From the NCBI GenBank assembly GCA_035634255.1, contig DASQDI010000056.1:1-64000 (forward strand): a DNA stretch of 64,000 nucleotides. Reading direction: 5' to 3'. Below, piece by piece: positions 29,407 through 38,884 of the stretch. Each line of letters begins with the position of its first letter. Positions within the stretch are counted from its first letter, which is position 1. The notes beneath the pieces are model-generated. The model had not been told where the DNA came from. It searched no databases and worked only from the letters and a program-made list of their open reading frames with translations. Both the position numbers and the translations under genes were made by a program. This DNA comes from DATLMR01 sp035634255 (lineage in GTDB: Bacteria; Acidobacteriota; Blastocatellia; UBA7656).

Positions 29407-29786
29407 TACGGATATCCCTGTTGCCCGGATTGGCCTTGAAGTTTAACATCCGATGCTTCAAAAGAAAAGAGAGTCCCGGATTCGGCAGCAACCAATCCCA
29501 CAAGCGAACACCGGGGCCGCGGAATTCCGCCCACGCGCCCGCCCCCTTTTCCCGCGCCCGAGCACCTTCGCGCGGGGCCGGGCCCCGGCGCTCCGGGGTG
29601 AAACTTCCGTAGAATCAGCGACTAACCGGGCGGGGGCCGGGCCTCACGCGGGTCCCTTAAACCCGGCGGGCGAAAAGCGGGCCGCCGTCGCGGGAATGGC
29701 ACGGCATTTGGCTATAGCCTTCGAGCGGACCGTTCGCGCGGGCGGCTTTACCCGCGTCGAGACCTGAAGAACACCTGGAGGTATTT
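29407..29786. other. Gap before ADOP permease genes
   Basis: No supportable gene. The region is GC-rich and ends in CTGGAGG, the ribosome binding site of the ATG at 29787. I see no convincing -35/-10 pair. Confidence 0.3.
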
Positions 29787-32219
29787 ATGGAAGTCCTGTT
29801 GAAAGACATACGCTATGGGCTGAGAATGCTCCTCAAGAAGCCCGGATTTACCGCCGTGGCGATCATCGCGCTCGCGCTCGGGATAGGCGCGAACACGGCC
29901 ATCTTCAGCGTCGTCGACACGGTCCTGCTCCGGCCGCTCCCTTACGACACCCCGGACGAACTCGTCTGGATATGGGAGACCAACCTGCCGAGCGACATCA
30001 AAACGGAGCCGGCTTCGCCCCCGAATTACCTCGACTGGAAGAGTCAGAATCAGGTCTTCGAAGAGATGATGGCTTTCGCCACCACGAAGCCCATCCTCTC
30101 AAGCGGGGGCGAGCCCGAGCGCGTAACGGCGGGGGTCGTCACCGCGGGCTTCTTTTCGGTGCTGAGGGCGCAGCCTGCTCTGGGCCGCACGTTCGTCGCC
30201 GACGAAGAGAAGCAGGGGAATAACCGCGTCGTCGTCCTGGGCCACGGCCTGTGGCAGCGCCGCTTCGGCTCGGACCCGGAGATCATAGACAAGCCGATCA
30301 TCCTCAACGGCAACCCTTACGTCGTGGTGGGGGTGATGCCGCCGGGCTTCCAGCACCCCAAGCCCAACGTCAGCCAGCCTCCCGAGATGTGGATGCCGCT
30401 CGTGCCAACCGCGTACGCGGCGCGCAGGGGCGATTTTCTGAACGTCATCGCGCGCACCAAGCCCGGAGTCACGGTCGAGCAGGCGCGCGCGGAGATGAAC
30501 GTCATCGCGAGCGGGCTCGAACAACAGTACCCGGCCACGAACGCGAACTGGGGCGTCACCGTCCTCCCTCTCCATGACATGTTCGTGGGAGACGTGAGGC
30601 TCATGATCTCCATACTCGCCGGGGCTGTGGGCTTCCTGCTGCTGATCGCCTGCGCCAACGTCGCCAACCTCCTGCTCACGCGGGCGGCTTCGCGGCAGAA
30701 GGAGGTCGCCATACGGGTGGCCATGGGGGCGAACAGGGCGAGGCTCGTCCGCCAGCTACTCACCGAGAGCCTGATGCTCGCGCTCGCGGGCGGGGCGCTC
30801 GGCTCCCTGCTCGCGCTCTGGGGGGTGGACGCCATGAAAGCTCTGAACCCCGGCAACATCCCGAGGCTTCAGGAGACCGGCATCGACTGGCGCGTGCTCT
30901 CGTTCACCTTCGCCGTCTCGGTACTGACGGGGATAATCTTCGGGCTGCTGCCCGCGCTTCAGGCGTCGAACCCCAACCTAACCTCGTCGCTCAAGGAAGG
31001 CGACAGGGGCTCGACGGAAGGCTTCCGGGGCCGCCGCATGCGGAGCGCGCTCGTGGTGGCCGAAGTCGCGCTCTCGCTGGTCCTGCTCGTGGGCGCGGGC
31101 CTGATGATCCAGAGCTTCCTGAGGCTCCAGAAGGTCGACCCCGGATTCAACGCCGGGCAGATGCTCACTCTGGAACTGTCGCTCCCCGCGCCGAAGTACA
31201 AAGGGACGCAGGAGGTGATAGCGTTTTACGACCGCCTCCTCGAAGCGGTCCCGCAGACTCCGGGGGTCGAGGAGACTGCCCTGATCGACCACCTCCCGAT
31301 GACCGACAACGCCAACATGCTAGGCTTCTCCATCCAGGGCCGGCCCCAGGCGCCCGACGACCCGGTGATGGACGCGGAGACCTACACCGTGAGCCCGAGC
31401 TATTTCAAAGCGATGAACATCCAGCTCGTGAGCGGGAGGCTCTTCACGCAGTTCGACAAGTGGGGCGCTCAGGAGGAAGCCGTCGTCGTCAACGAGACCT
31501 TCGTGCGCCGATTCTTTCCGGGCGAAGACCCGCTCGGGAAGCGCGTCACCTTCGGAAACCCGGACGCGCCGGACGCCCAGTGGGCGAGCATCGTCGGGGT
31601 CGTTAAAGACATCAGGCACATGAAGCTCGACATCGCCCCGTACCCGCAGATGTACGTGACCTACGCGCAGGGCACCCCGAGGGCACTCGCCCTGATGGTC
31701 AGGACCTCGGGCGACCCCATGAGCTTCCTCCCGGCCGTCCGCAATCACATATGGTCTCTCGACAAGGAGCAGCCGATATACAACGTCCGCACGATGGAAC
31801 AGCTGATGGCCGCCTCCATTGCGCGGCCGGGGTTCAACACCCTGCTCTTTTCGATCTTCGCGGGCGTGGCCCTCGTGCTCGCGGCGGTCGGCATCTACGG
31901 GGTCATCTCTTATTCGGTCACTCAGCGGACGCACGAGATAGGCATAAGAATGGCTCTGGGGGCCAGACACGGGGACGTGCTGAAGATGGTCGTGAGGCAG
32001 GGCATGGTGATGGCTATGATAGGCGTCGCCATCGGCCTGCTGGCCGCGATAGCGTTGGCGAGATTCATCTCAAGCCTGCTCTTCAACGTGAGCGCGACCG
32101 ACCCCCTGACCTACGTGGGCATCGCCCTGCTGTTCGCCGGGATAGCACTTCTGGCCTGCTACATCCCCGCGCGCAGGGCAACGAGAGTCGATCCGATGAT
32201 CGCGCTCAGGTATGAATGA
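29787..32219 (+). CDS. ADOP-type duplicated MacB/FtsX ABC permease
   Basis: 810 residues, start after CTGGAGG. Begins LLKDIRYGLRMLLKKPGFTAVAIIALALGIGANTAIFSVV, the signature of Acidobacterial duplicated orphan permeases. Order: TM1 (about 20-42), first MacB periplasmic core domain (45-245), FtsX block with three helices (275-430; VGFLLLIACANVANLLLTRAASRQKEVAIRVAMGANR), TM (AEVALSLVLLVGAGLM), second core domain (450-660), second FtsX block (685-800; VISYSVTQRTHEIGIRMALGAR) and the CYIPARRATRVDPMIALRYE end. These usually lack an ATPase in the operon, and none is here. Likely exports or extracts an envelope substrate with an ATPase encoded elsewhere. Confidence 0.95.
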   Translation: MEVLLKDIRYGLRMLLKKPGFTAVAIIALALGIGANTAIFSVVDTVLLRPLPYDTPDELVWIWETNLPSDIKTEPASPPNYLDWKSQNQVFEEMMAFATTKPILSSGGEPERVTAGVVTAGFFSVLRAQPALGRTFVADEEKQGNNRVVVLGHGLWQRRFGSDPEIIDKPIILNGNPYVVVGVMPPGFQHPKPNVSQPPEMWMPLVPTAYAARRGDFLNVIARTKPGVTVEQARAEMNVIASGLEQQYPATNANWGVTVLPLHDMFVGDVRLMISILAGAVGFLLLIACANVANLLLTRAASRQKEVAIRVAMGANRARLVRQLLTESLMLALAGGALGSLLALWGVDAMKALNPGNIPRLQETGIDWRVLSFTFAVSVLTGIIFGLLPALQASNPNLTSSLKEGDRGSTEGFRGRRMRSALVVAEVALSLVLLVGAGLMIQSFLRLQKVDPGFNAGQMLTLELSLPAPKYKGTQEVIAFYDRLLEAVPQTPGVEETALIDHLPMTDNANMLGFSIQGRPQAPDDPVMDAETYTVSPSYFKAMNIQLVSGRLFTQFDKWGAQEEAVVVNETFVRRFFPGEDPLGKRVTFGNPDAPDAQWASIVGVVKDIRHMKLDIAPYPQMYVTYAQGTPRALALMVRTSGDPMSFLPAVRNHIWSLDKEQPIYNVRTMEQLMAASIARPGFNTLLFSIFAGVALVLAAVGIYGVISYSVTQRTHEIGIRMALGARHGDVLKMVVRQGMVMAMIGVAIGLLAAIALARFISSLLFNVSATDPLTYVGIALLFAGIALLACYIPARRATRVDPMIALRYE

Positions 32220-32221
32220 TA

Positions 32222-32348
32222 AGCAGGGGTCAGGGGCCGGGGGTCAGGTAAGGAAGGGGATTTTTTAAAGAGGGTCTCTTATCATTAACGGGACTGATCG
32301 CTACTGTTCCCCGCCCTGACTCCTGGCCACTGACCGCCGGCCCCTGCT
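32222..32348. repeat. MITE/REP-like intergenic repeat, copy 1
   Basis: Imperfect terminal inverted repeats begin AGCAGGGG (32222-32229) and end CCCCTGCT (32341-32348); the arms hold repeated GGTCAGG and CCTGACTCCTGG blocks. The core AAGAGGGT...ATTAACGGG...TTCCCCGCCC recurs in the copy at 36809-36967. Lies exactly between the two ADOP genes. Confidence 0.65.
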
Positions 32349-32361
32349 AAAGAGGTACGCG

Positions 32362-34818
32362 ATGGGCAATCTGCTACAGGACATTCGCTACGGCTTTCGA
32401 CTCCTGGTCAAAAGCCCCGGATTTGCCGCCGTGGCGATTCTTTCGCTCGCGCTCGGCATCGGAGCCAACACCTCGATCTTCAGCGTCATCAACGCCACGC
32501 TCTGGCAGACGCTCCCTTACAAAGACCCGGACAGGCTGGTGAGGGTTTACCGCACCACTCCCGACCCTAAGTTTCCCATCTCGGCCTGGTCGTACCCGAA
32601 GTACGAGATGCTGCGCGACCGCAACGGCGTATTCGAAGAGGTCGCGGCCTTCAGCAATCAGGACTTCCCTCTGACCGGCACGGATGACCCCGAGCGCCTC
32701 GAGGTCGAGATAGTGTCGGCCAGCTACTTCCCTCTGCTCGGCGTGTCCCCGGCTCTGGGCCGGACCTTCGATTACGAGGAAGACAAGACTCCGGGGGCTA
32801 GCCCCGTGGCGGTCATAAGCCACTCGCTATGGCAGCGCAGATTCAACGCGGACCGGGGCGTGCTCGGGCAGCCCATAAGCCTTAATAAAGTGCCGTTCAC
32901 GGTCATCGGGGTCCTGCCCGAAGGGTTCAAGGGACAGTCCGACGACGCGGAAGTGTGGGTGCCGATGATGATGGCCCCGTCGCTCACCTTCCCGCGCAGG
33001 CTCGCGACGGCGGGCGCCCACTGGCACGAAGTGATCGCGCGCATCAGGCCCGGCGTCTCGGATTCCGAGGCCCTGGCGGCGATGGGAGTGGTCGGGAACG
33101 ACATTCAGGAAACCATCTCCAAGCGGTTCTCGCCCGACCCGGAGATGCTCACGCTGGTCCACCTCAAAGAGGCCCGCATCGATCCCGTGATGCGCAAGTC
33201 TTTCCTCATACTCTTCGCGGCCATAGGGTTCGTGCTCCTGATCGCGTGCGTCAACATCGCGAACCTCCTGATGGCGAGGTCTACCGCGCGGCAGAAAGAG
33301 ATGGCCATCCGCCTGGCAATCGGCGCTAGCCGGGCGCGGCTCGTCCGGCAGTTGCTCACGGAGAGCGTGGTGCTCGCCCTGATGGGCGGGCTGCTCGGGC
33401 TGCTCGTGACCCTCTGGGGCATAGAAGTCCTCACGGCCTTCAAGCCCGAAGGGTTGATCACGTGGCAGAAGCTCGACTTCGAAAGCGCCGGGATCGACGG
33501 GCAGGTGCTCGCCTTCAGCCTCTCCCTGTCTCTCTTCACCGGGCTCCTGTTCGGGCTGATGCCCGCGTTGCAGGCTTCCCGCTCTGAGATCAACGAGTCC
33601 CTGAAAGAAGGGGCCGGCGGCGCGGCCCTGAAACCGCGCGGGCTAAGGCGGCTCAACGCGCGCAACGTTCTGGTCGTGGCGGAGATCGCCATCGCCCTGG
33701 TCCTCCTGATCAGCGCGGGGCTGATGCTCAAGAGCTTCTCGCGCCTTCAGGCGATCAGGACCGGCTTCGACCCGAGTAACACTCTGACGCTCAAGGCCGA
33801 CCTCCCCAAATATAAGCCCGAAGCCGCGGCGGCTTTTTACGAGCAACTGCTCGCGCGCATCAACACCCTGCCGGGCGTGCAATCGGCCACCGTGGCCACT
33901 TCCACGCCCCTGTCGGGGAATTCGAGCGGGACTATCATGACCATCGAAGGGCGGCCCCCGCTCGACGAGCCGGGGGTCGGCCTTCACAGCGTCGCGCCCG
34001 ATCACTTCAGGACGCTCGGCGTCCCTCTGCTGCGCGGCAGGGCGTTCACCGAGCAGGACCGGGCCGGGGCCCGGCGCGTCTCGATCATCAGCGAGACGGC
34101 CGCGAGCCGCTTCTTCCCCGGCGAAGACCCGATTGGGAAGCGGATAAAGCTCGCCGTCGGGTGGCAGCCGGAAGACGACATGGCGGAGATCGTCGGCATA
34201 GTCGGGGACGTGAAGTACGGCAAGGTCGAAGAAGAGCCGAAGCCCGATGTCTACCTCTCTTACTTGCAGCCGACGGAGAACACAGCCTTCGTCATCGTGC
34301 GCACGAAGGCCGAGCCGTCCTCGATAGTCGGGGCCGTGCGCAAAGAGGTCCTCGCGCTCGATAAGAACGTCCCGCTCTACGACATCAGACCCATGGAAGA
34401 CCGCATAGCGGCGGCGACATCCCGCACCAGATTCACCGCGCTGATCCTGGGCATATTCGCGGGGCTCGCGCTGGTGCTCGCGGCCATCGGGATTTACGGG
34501 GTGATGTATTACGTCGTCTCAAGCCGCATCCATGAGATCGGCATACGCATGGCGCTCGGGGCTAAGCAGAGTGACGTTTTGAAACTGCTGATGAGCGACG
34601 CCGTGCTGCTGACCGTCGCGGGGCTCGCGCTGGGGCTCGCGGCGGCTTACGCGATCACGCGCCTGCTGGCGAGCCAGCTTTACGAGGTGAGCTCGACCGA
34701 CGCTTCGACCTTCGCGCTGATCTCGTCGCTGCTCGCGGCCGTGGCCCTCGTCGCCTGCTACATCCCCATACGCAAGGCGATGAACGTGGACCCTGTGGTC
34801 GCGCTCAGGTACGAGTAG
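32362..34818 (+). CDS. ADOP-type duplicated MacB/FtsX ABC permease (second copy)
   Basis: 818 residues, paralogous to the preceding gene with the same order: NLLQDIRYGFRLLVKSPGFAAVAILSLALGIGANTSIFSVI, first core domain, FtsX block (FVLLIACVNIANLLMARSTARQKEMAIRLAIGAS), second core domain, second FtsX block (YYVVSSRIHEIGIRMALGAKQSDVLKLL) and CYIPIRKAMNVDPVVALRYE. Sequence drift in the two core domains points to an old duplication. The stop overlaps the convergent nuclease gene by 14 bases. A 127-base repeat element separates it from the first copy. Substrate unknown. Confidence 0.95.
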   Translation: MGNLLQDIRYGFRLLVKSPGFAAVAILSLALGIGANTSIFSVINATLWQTLPYKDPDRLVRVYRTTPDPKFPISAWSYPKYEMLRDRNGVFEEVAAFSNQDFPLTGTDDPERLEVEIVSASYFPLLGVSPALGRTFDYEEDKTPGASPVAVISHSLWQRRFNADRGVLGQPISLNKVPFTVIGVLPEGFKGQSDDAEVWVPMMMAPSLTFPRRLATAGAHWHEVIARIRPGVSDSEALAAMGVVGNDIQETISKRFSPDPEMLTLVHLKEARIDPVMRKSFLILFAAIGFVLLIACVNIANLLMARSTARQKEMAIRLAIGASRARLVRQLLTESVVLALMGGLLGLLVTLWGIEVLTAFKPEGLITWQKLDFESAGIDGQVLAFSLSLSLFTGLLFGLMPALQASRSEINESLKEGAGGAALKPRGLRRLNARNVLVVAEIAIALVLLISAGLMLKSFSRLQAIRTGFDPSNTLTLKADLPKYKPEAAAAFYEQLLARINTLPGVQSATVATSTPLSGNSSGTIMTIEGRPPLDEPGVGLHSVAPDHFRTLGVPLLRGRAFTEQDRAGARRVSIISETAASRFFPGEDPIGKRIKLAVGWQPEDDMAEIVGIVGDVKYGKVEEEPKPDVYLSYLQPTENTAFVIVRTKAEPSSIVGAVRKEVLALDKNVPLYDIRPMEDRIAAATSRTRFTALILGIFAGLALVLAAIGIYGVMYYVVSSRIHEIGIRMALGAKQSDVLKLLMSDAVLLTVAGLALGLAAAYAITRLLASQLYEVSSTDASTFALISSLLAAVALVACYIPIRKAMNVDPVVALRYE

Positions 34819-36007
34819 GGACCGCCACGTCCACTACGATTGGGTCGTGGTCGGAGAGCGGGGAGCCCTCGTGAGTCAGCCCAGCGAAGGTCTGCGGGTC
34901 GACGCTCGACACGCCCGTCTCCGGGTCGGTCGCCTCGCCCGCCCTGAGAGCCCTGAGCCCGCGCGCGGCAATCCAGTCGAGCCGGAATTCGAGCGGGATG
35001 CCGTTCGGACCGACCCGGCCCATCACCCACCTCTTGATCGGCCCCGGCAGGCGCTTCGCGTCGTCGAGTCGCGACACTACCGTGCGGCTGGTCGCCTTCC
35101 GGTCGTTGAAGGGTCGCAGGTCGTAGCCGAACTCCGCGAACAGGGACAGGGCGGGTTCGCCCCTCTCCGGCTCAAGCAGCCTGCGGGAGAGCTTCTCGTG
35201 ATCGCCCCCTAAAATCCTCACGGCGTTCTTCATCGTGCGCCAGCGCCCGCCGCGCGCGAAGGTGTGCGTGTTGAGGTCGCCCCCGAAGATCACGGGGGCA
35301 GGCTCGCGGGGGCGCGCCTTCAGGCTCGACTCTATGGCTTCGAGAAACCCGCGCATCTGTCTCGCGCGACACCGGGGGGTGTTGACCACGTCGAGGTGGG
35401 CGGTCGCGGCGGTGAGCGTGACGGGCCCGAGCTCGACATCGACCATGATGCCCACGCGCCCGCCGAGCCGCTTCTCCGCGCTCTCGTAATTATTCTCGCA
35501 GCGCGGCAGGCGGGCGAGCCGGGCGTCAGAGAACGGGTGCCGCGTCAGAATGGCGTTCCCGTGGAGCGCCGAGGTGTTCTCCCCCGGCAGGTCCAGCTCC
35601 GCGCCCACGCCCTTGGTGAATTCGAGGTATTCGGCCGCATAGATCGCGTGCGCGTTCAGCCCCCTGCTCAGGGCGAGCGCGACGTTCAGGTTGTTCGACC
35701 GGACCATCCCCTCGTCCAACTCGTTCAGGATGAGCAGGTCGGAGAACCGGAGCACCGGGTGCGAGTTCAGGACCCTGACTATCCCATCGAATCGGGTGCC
35801 CCGCTCGATGTTCCACTCGACGACCCGCAGGAAAGACGAGAGCCTGGGGCGCGCCCCGTCAGCCCGGTACAACTTCGGTTGGTTGAAGAGGCGGTCGAGC
35901 TCCGGGGCATGCCTGCCGAATGCGGCCGAGTCCCGTAGCTCTTTGAAGGTGCTGAAGCCGCCGAGGTCGGCTATCAGGTGTTGGTTGCCCCCTGTGGTGT
36001 CGCTCAA
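34805..36007 (-). CDS. Endonuclease/exonuclease/phosphatase-family protein
   Basis: 400 residues, no signal peptide. EEP (DNase I-like) fold: VVEWNIERGTRFDGI (Asn of strand 1), LLILNELDEGMVRSNN (metal-binding Glu), HGNAILTRHPFSDARL, AATAHLDVVNTPRCR, the catalytic GGDLNTHTF and the final SPLSDHDPIVVDV with the Asp-His dyad. Active-site residues look complete, so it should be a Mg-dependent phosphodiesterase or nuclease. About 60 residues of unknown sequence precede the domain. No neighbour indicates the substrate; relatives act on DNA, phosphoinositides or sphingomyelin. Confidence 0.88.
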   Translation of the reverse strand: MSDTTGGNQHLIADLGGFSTFKELRDSAAFGRHAPELDRLFNQPKLYRADGARPRLSSFLRVVEWNIERGTRFDGIVRVLNSHPVLRFSDLLILNELDEGMVRSNNLNVALALSRGLNAHAIYAAEYLEFTKGVGAELDLPGENTSALHGNAILTRHPFSDARLARLPRCENNYESAEKRLGGRVGIMVDVELGPVTLTAATAHLDVVNTPRCRARQMRGFLEAIESSLKARPREPAPVIFGGDLNTHTFARGGRWRTMKNAVRILGGDHEKLSRRLLEPERGEPALSLFAEFGYDLRPFNDRKATSRTVVSRLDDAKRLPGPIKRWVMGRVGPNGIPLEFRLDWIAARGLRALRAGEATDPETGVSSVDPQTFAGLTHEGSPLSDHDPIVVDVAVPTRT

Positions 36008-36179
36008 TGCTTATCTCGCTTTCAGTTTTCGGTCCGACCCGAAGATAATAATTGATAAATATGAATTCGCCTAAGAGCAACCCCGAGGGCCGGAGCGCGC
36101 TCTAAGGTTGCGCGCGTTGCCATCGTTTTTGATAATCTCTCAATCGATACGTGTCCGTCTGTTTCCGAGGAAGACTCAA

Positions 36180-36875
36180 ATGGCTGATGAGACAACCGCA
36201 CCCGTCTGGAGACGCGCTTTCAAGGAGCGCGAGTTCCTCGCCTTCAGCGTCCTCATGTTCGTGGGGAAATCTTTCCTGCTCGTAAGGCTGCCTTACAGGG
36301 ACGTGGACGTTAACGCGCTCTACACGTCCCTGATGCTCCTCGCCTTCTACCTCTACTTCCGCTTCCGCTACAAAGTGAAGCCCCCGCTTGTGATCGTCTT
36401 CTTTCTTGGGGCGGCGGTGGCGGTGGACGTGATGGGGAATTTCTTTCAACTCTACGGGAGGGAGTTCGGCCCGGTTGAGTATGACGAGTTCTCGCATTTT
36501 CTGGGCTCGGGCTTATCGCTCCCGCCGGCGATGTGGCTGCTCAGAGCGACGACGAGGAGGTTCGGGGTCAGCCTGCCCCTCGACCTTCTGGCCTTCCTTT
36601 CGGTCACCATCACGTTCAGCTTCTGCTCATACTATGAAATCCTCGAACTGTGGGACGAGGTCTACTTCGGGGGCAAGCGCCTGTGGACCCCGACCGACAG
36701 CGCGAACGACTTGCAGTGTGACCTCGCGGGAATAATCGCCGCGGCCTTCATTTCGGTCGCGGTCTTCAAGCTGCTCGACAGGCGCGGGGCAGTGGCCGGT
36801 GGCCGGGGGGCAGGGGCCAGGGATGCTAACCGTGATTTTGACTTACTCGAAAGCGATTCCGTGAAGAGGGTTTGA
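36180..36875 (+). CDS. DUF2238-like (YjdF-type) membrane protein
   Basis: Taken from the ATG at 36180 (231 residues); the in-frame start at 36108 adds a sequence unlike the family. Five to six hydrophobic spans (LAFSVLMFVGKSFLLV, SLMLLAFYLYFRFRY, LVIVFFLGAAVAVDVMGNFFQLYG, LSLPPAMWLLRATT, LDLLAFLSVTITFSFCSYYEI, LAGIIAAAFISVAVFKLLD). Family landmarks are the acidic-His EYDEFSHFLGSGL and the SANDLQCDLAGI near the end. Function unknown. The last 30 residues (GAVAGGRGAGARDANR onward) are translated from a MITE-like repeat and are probably a recent replacement of the native C-terminus. Confidence 0.8.
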   Translation: MADETTAPVWRRAFKEREFLAFSVLMFVGKSFLLVRLPYRDVDVNALYTSLMLLAFYLYFRFRYKVKPPLVIVFFLGAAVAVDVMGNFFQLYGREFGPVEYDEFSHFLGSGLSLPPAMWLLRATTRRFGVSLPLDLLAFLSVTITFSFCSYYEILELWDEVYFGGKRLWTPTDSANDLQCDLAGIIAAAFISVAVFKLLDRRGAVAGGRGAGARDANRDFDLLESDSVKRV

Positions 36876-36967
36876 AATGATTAACGGGGCCGGGGCTGCG
36901 ATTCCCCGCCCCGGCTCCGCGCCGCGCATCATGCGCCCTAACTGAATCCTGACTCCTGGCCCCTGCT
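36809..36967. repeat. MITE/REP-like intergenic repeat, copy 2
   Basis: Starts GCAGGGGCCAGGG (36810-36822) and ends CCTGACTCCTGGCCCCTGCT (36948-36967), the inverted-repeat ends seen at 32222-32348. The core GAAGAGGGT, GATTAACGGGG and TTCCCCGCCC blocks also match. It overlaps the 3' end of the membrane-protein gene and abuts the stop codon of uvrC. Confidence 0.65.
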
Positions 36968-38799
36968 TATTCTTCCTCGCTCGGCTCCGCCTGAATCTTC
37001 TGCAAATCGGAGAAGTGATCGACGATGCGCCGGGCCTGCCGCTCGCCCACGAACGGCTTCAGCTCGGCGAAGCTCGCCTCCGAGACGCGCTTGAGGCTCC
37101 CGAAATTTCTGAGCAGGCGCGCCTTCAGCTTCTCGCCCACCCCCGGTATGGAAGTCAGCTCGGACTGGAAATCGCGCATGGCCCGCCGCTTCCTGTGGTA
37201 AGTTACGGCGAAGCGGTGCGTCTCGTCGCGGATCATCTGAATGAGCAGAAGCACGGGTGAGCTGCGGTCGAGGCGGATCGGCTCGTCCTGCCCCTTGACG
37301 AAGAGCAGCTCCTCGCGCTTGGCGATTGACGCGGTCGGGAGGGCCTCCAGCCCCAACTCGTGAAGGGCGCGGGCGGCGGCGGCGAGCTGGCCCTTGCCCC
37401 CGTCGATCAGCACGAGGTTCGGCAGGGGCCTGTCTTCCCGCAGGAGGCGCGAGTAACGCCGCCCGACCACTTCGTACATCGACTGAAAGTCGTTCGCCTG
37501 CCCTTCGACCGACCTCACCTTGAACTTGCGGTAATCGGACTTCTTCATCACCCCGCCCTCGCACACGACCATCGACGCGACGTTCTCGTCCCCCTGAATG
37601 TTCGATATGTCGAAGGACTCGATCCGCTCGGGTATCTCGGGGAGCCCGAGCGCCTCCTGAAGGTCCTGAAGGACTTTCGACATGTCGGGGCGCTGGACGC
37701 GAAACCTCTGATCGAAGTTCAGCCGAGCGTTCTTTTCCACGAGGTCTATCAGGTCGCGCTTGACGCCGCGCAGGGGGGAGACGATGTGGACGCGCCTGCC
37801 CCGCAGGGTCGAGAGGTACTCTTCGAGCAGCTCGCGGTCCTCGAAATCCACGGGCACGTGGACCTCTCCGGGGGCGTAGTCGCCCGCCGTGTAGTACTGC
37901 TTGAGCGCCTGCCCGACGAAGGCTCCGGGGTCGAAGGGGTCCGAGATGTCTTCCCAGAAGAACTCGCGTTTGCCGACGACCTTCCCCTCGCGCATGGTGA
38001 AGAGGGAGAGGGCCAGTTGGTGCCCCTCGCGGTAATACCCGAAGATGTCTATGTCTTCGTCCGAGACGGTCAGCATCTTCTGCTGCTCTCCCAGCCTTTG
38101 GATAGTCTTCAACTGGTCCCGGTAGCGGGCCGCGGCCTCGAAGCGGAGCTCGTCGGAAGCCCTCTGCATGCGCTCCTGCAAAGCCTCGGACAGGTCGGCC
38201 GTCTTCCCCTGAAGGAGGAGCTCGACGTCGCGCACGGCCTCGTCGTAATGCCCTATCGTGCAGAGCTCTTTGACGCACGGGCCGAGGCACCGCTTGATGT
38301 GGTATTCGAGGCAGGGGCGGTCGGCCCTGCCGTCGATCTCCATGGTGCAGGTGCGGAGCTGGAAGTTCCGGTTGATCAGGTCGAGCGTGTGCCACGCGAG
38401 CGAAGGGGGGAGGTATGGCCCGTAATACCGCGAGCCGTCCTTGACGATCTTGCGGGCGATGATGGCGCGGGGCGCGGGCTCGTTGGTGATCTTGATGTGC
38501 GGGTACTGCTTGTCGTCTTTCAGCAGGACGTTGAAAGGCGGCTTGTGCTTCTTGATGAGGTTGCATTCGAGGGCGAGGGCTTCGATCTCGTTGTCGGTGA
38601 CGAAGAGGTCGAGGTCGGCTATGCGCGACACGAGCTCGTTGGTCTTCGCGTCATGCGAGCGGTAAGACTGGAAGTACTGCCGCACGCGGTTTCGCAGGTT
38701 CTTCGCCTTGCCGACGTAGAGTATCTTGTTGCTCTCGTCGCGATAGATGTAGCAGCCCGGCTCCGTCGGCAGGTTCGCGAGTTTTTCGGAAAGGGTCAT
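36967..38799 (-). CDS. uvrC: Excinuclease ABC subunit C
   Basis: Nucleotide excision repair nuclease that makes both incisions around a lesion with UvrAB. Start placed at 38799 (MTLSEKL, 610 residues, the usual size); an in-frame ATG at 38841 adds 14 residues. Domains in order: GIY-YIG nuclease (PGCYIYRDESNKILYVGKAKNLRNRVRQYF), a Cys-containing middle (CLEYHIKRCLGPCVK), UVR UvrB-binding helix (LQERMQRASDELRFEAAARYRDQL), RNase H-like 5'-incision domain (ESFDISNIQGDENVASMVV; VLIDGGKGQL) and C-terminal helix-hairpin-helix pair (IPGVGEKLKARLLRNFGS). All parts are present. The stop touches a repeat element. Confidence 0.97.
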   Translation of the reverse strand: MTLSEKLANLPTEPGCYIYRDESNKILYVGKAKNLRNRVRQYFQSYRSHDAKTNELVSRIADLDLFVTDNEIEALALECNLIKKHKPPFNVLLKDDKQYPHIKITNEPAPRAIIARKIVKDGSRYYGPYLPPSLAWHTLDLINRNFQLRTCTMEIDGRADRPCLEYHIKRCLGPCVKELCTIGHYDEAVRDVELLLQGKTADLSEALQERMQRASDELRFEAAARYRDQLKTIQRLGEQQKMLTVSDEDIDIFGYYREGHQLALSLFTMREGKVVGKREFFWEDISDPFDPGAFVGQALKQYYTAGDYAPGEVHVPVDFEDRELLEEYLSTLRGRRVHIVSPLRGVKRDLIDLVEKNARLNFDQRFRVQRPDMSKVLQDLQEALGLPEIPERIESFDISNIQGDENVASMVVCEGGVMKKSDYRKFKVRSVEGQANDFQSMYEVVGRRYSRLLREDRPLPNLVLIDGGKGQLAAAARALHELGLEALPTASIAKREELLFVKGQDEPIRLDRSSPVLLLIQMIRDETHRFAVTYHRKRRAMRDFQSELTSIPGVGEKLKARLLRNFGSLKRVSEASFAELKPFVGERQARRIVDHFSDLQKIQAEPSEEE

Positions 38800-38884
38800 A
38801 AGGGTGAAACCTGGGAAGGCCGAGGGGGCGGGCCGGGTCATAAGCGACGCCGTGGGCGACCCTCCGCCCGCCCCCTCGCGCAGC

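Noticed and set aside
36938..38566. Long minus-strand frame of 542 codons in the uvrC locus, and a 555-codon plus-strand frame at 37360-39027
   Set aside because: Both are GC-driven shadows of uvrC. Their translations are Arg/Pro/Ala-rich low complexity, while the uvrC frame has every family domain.
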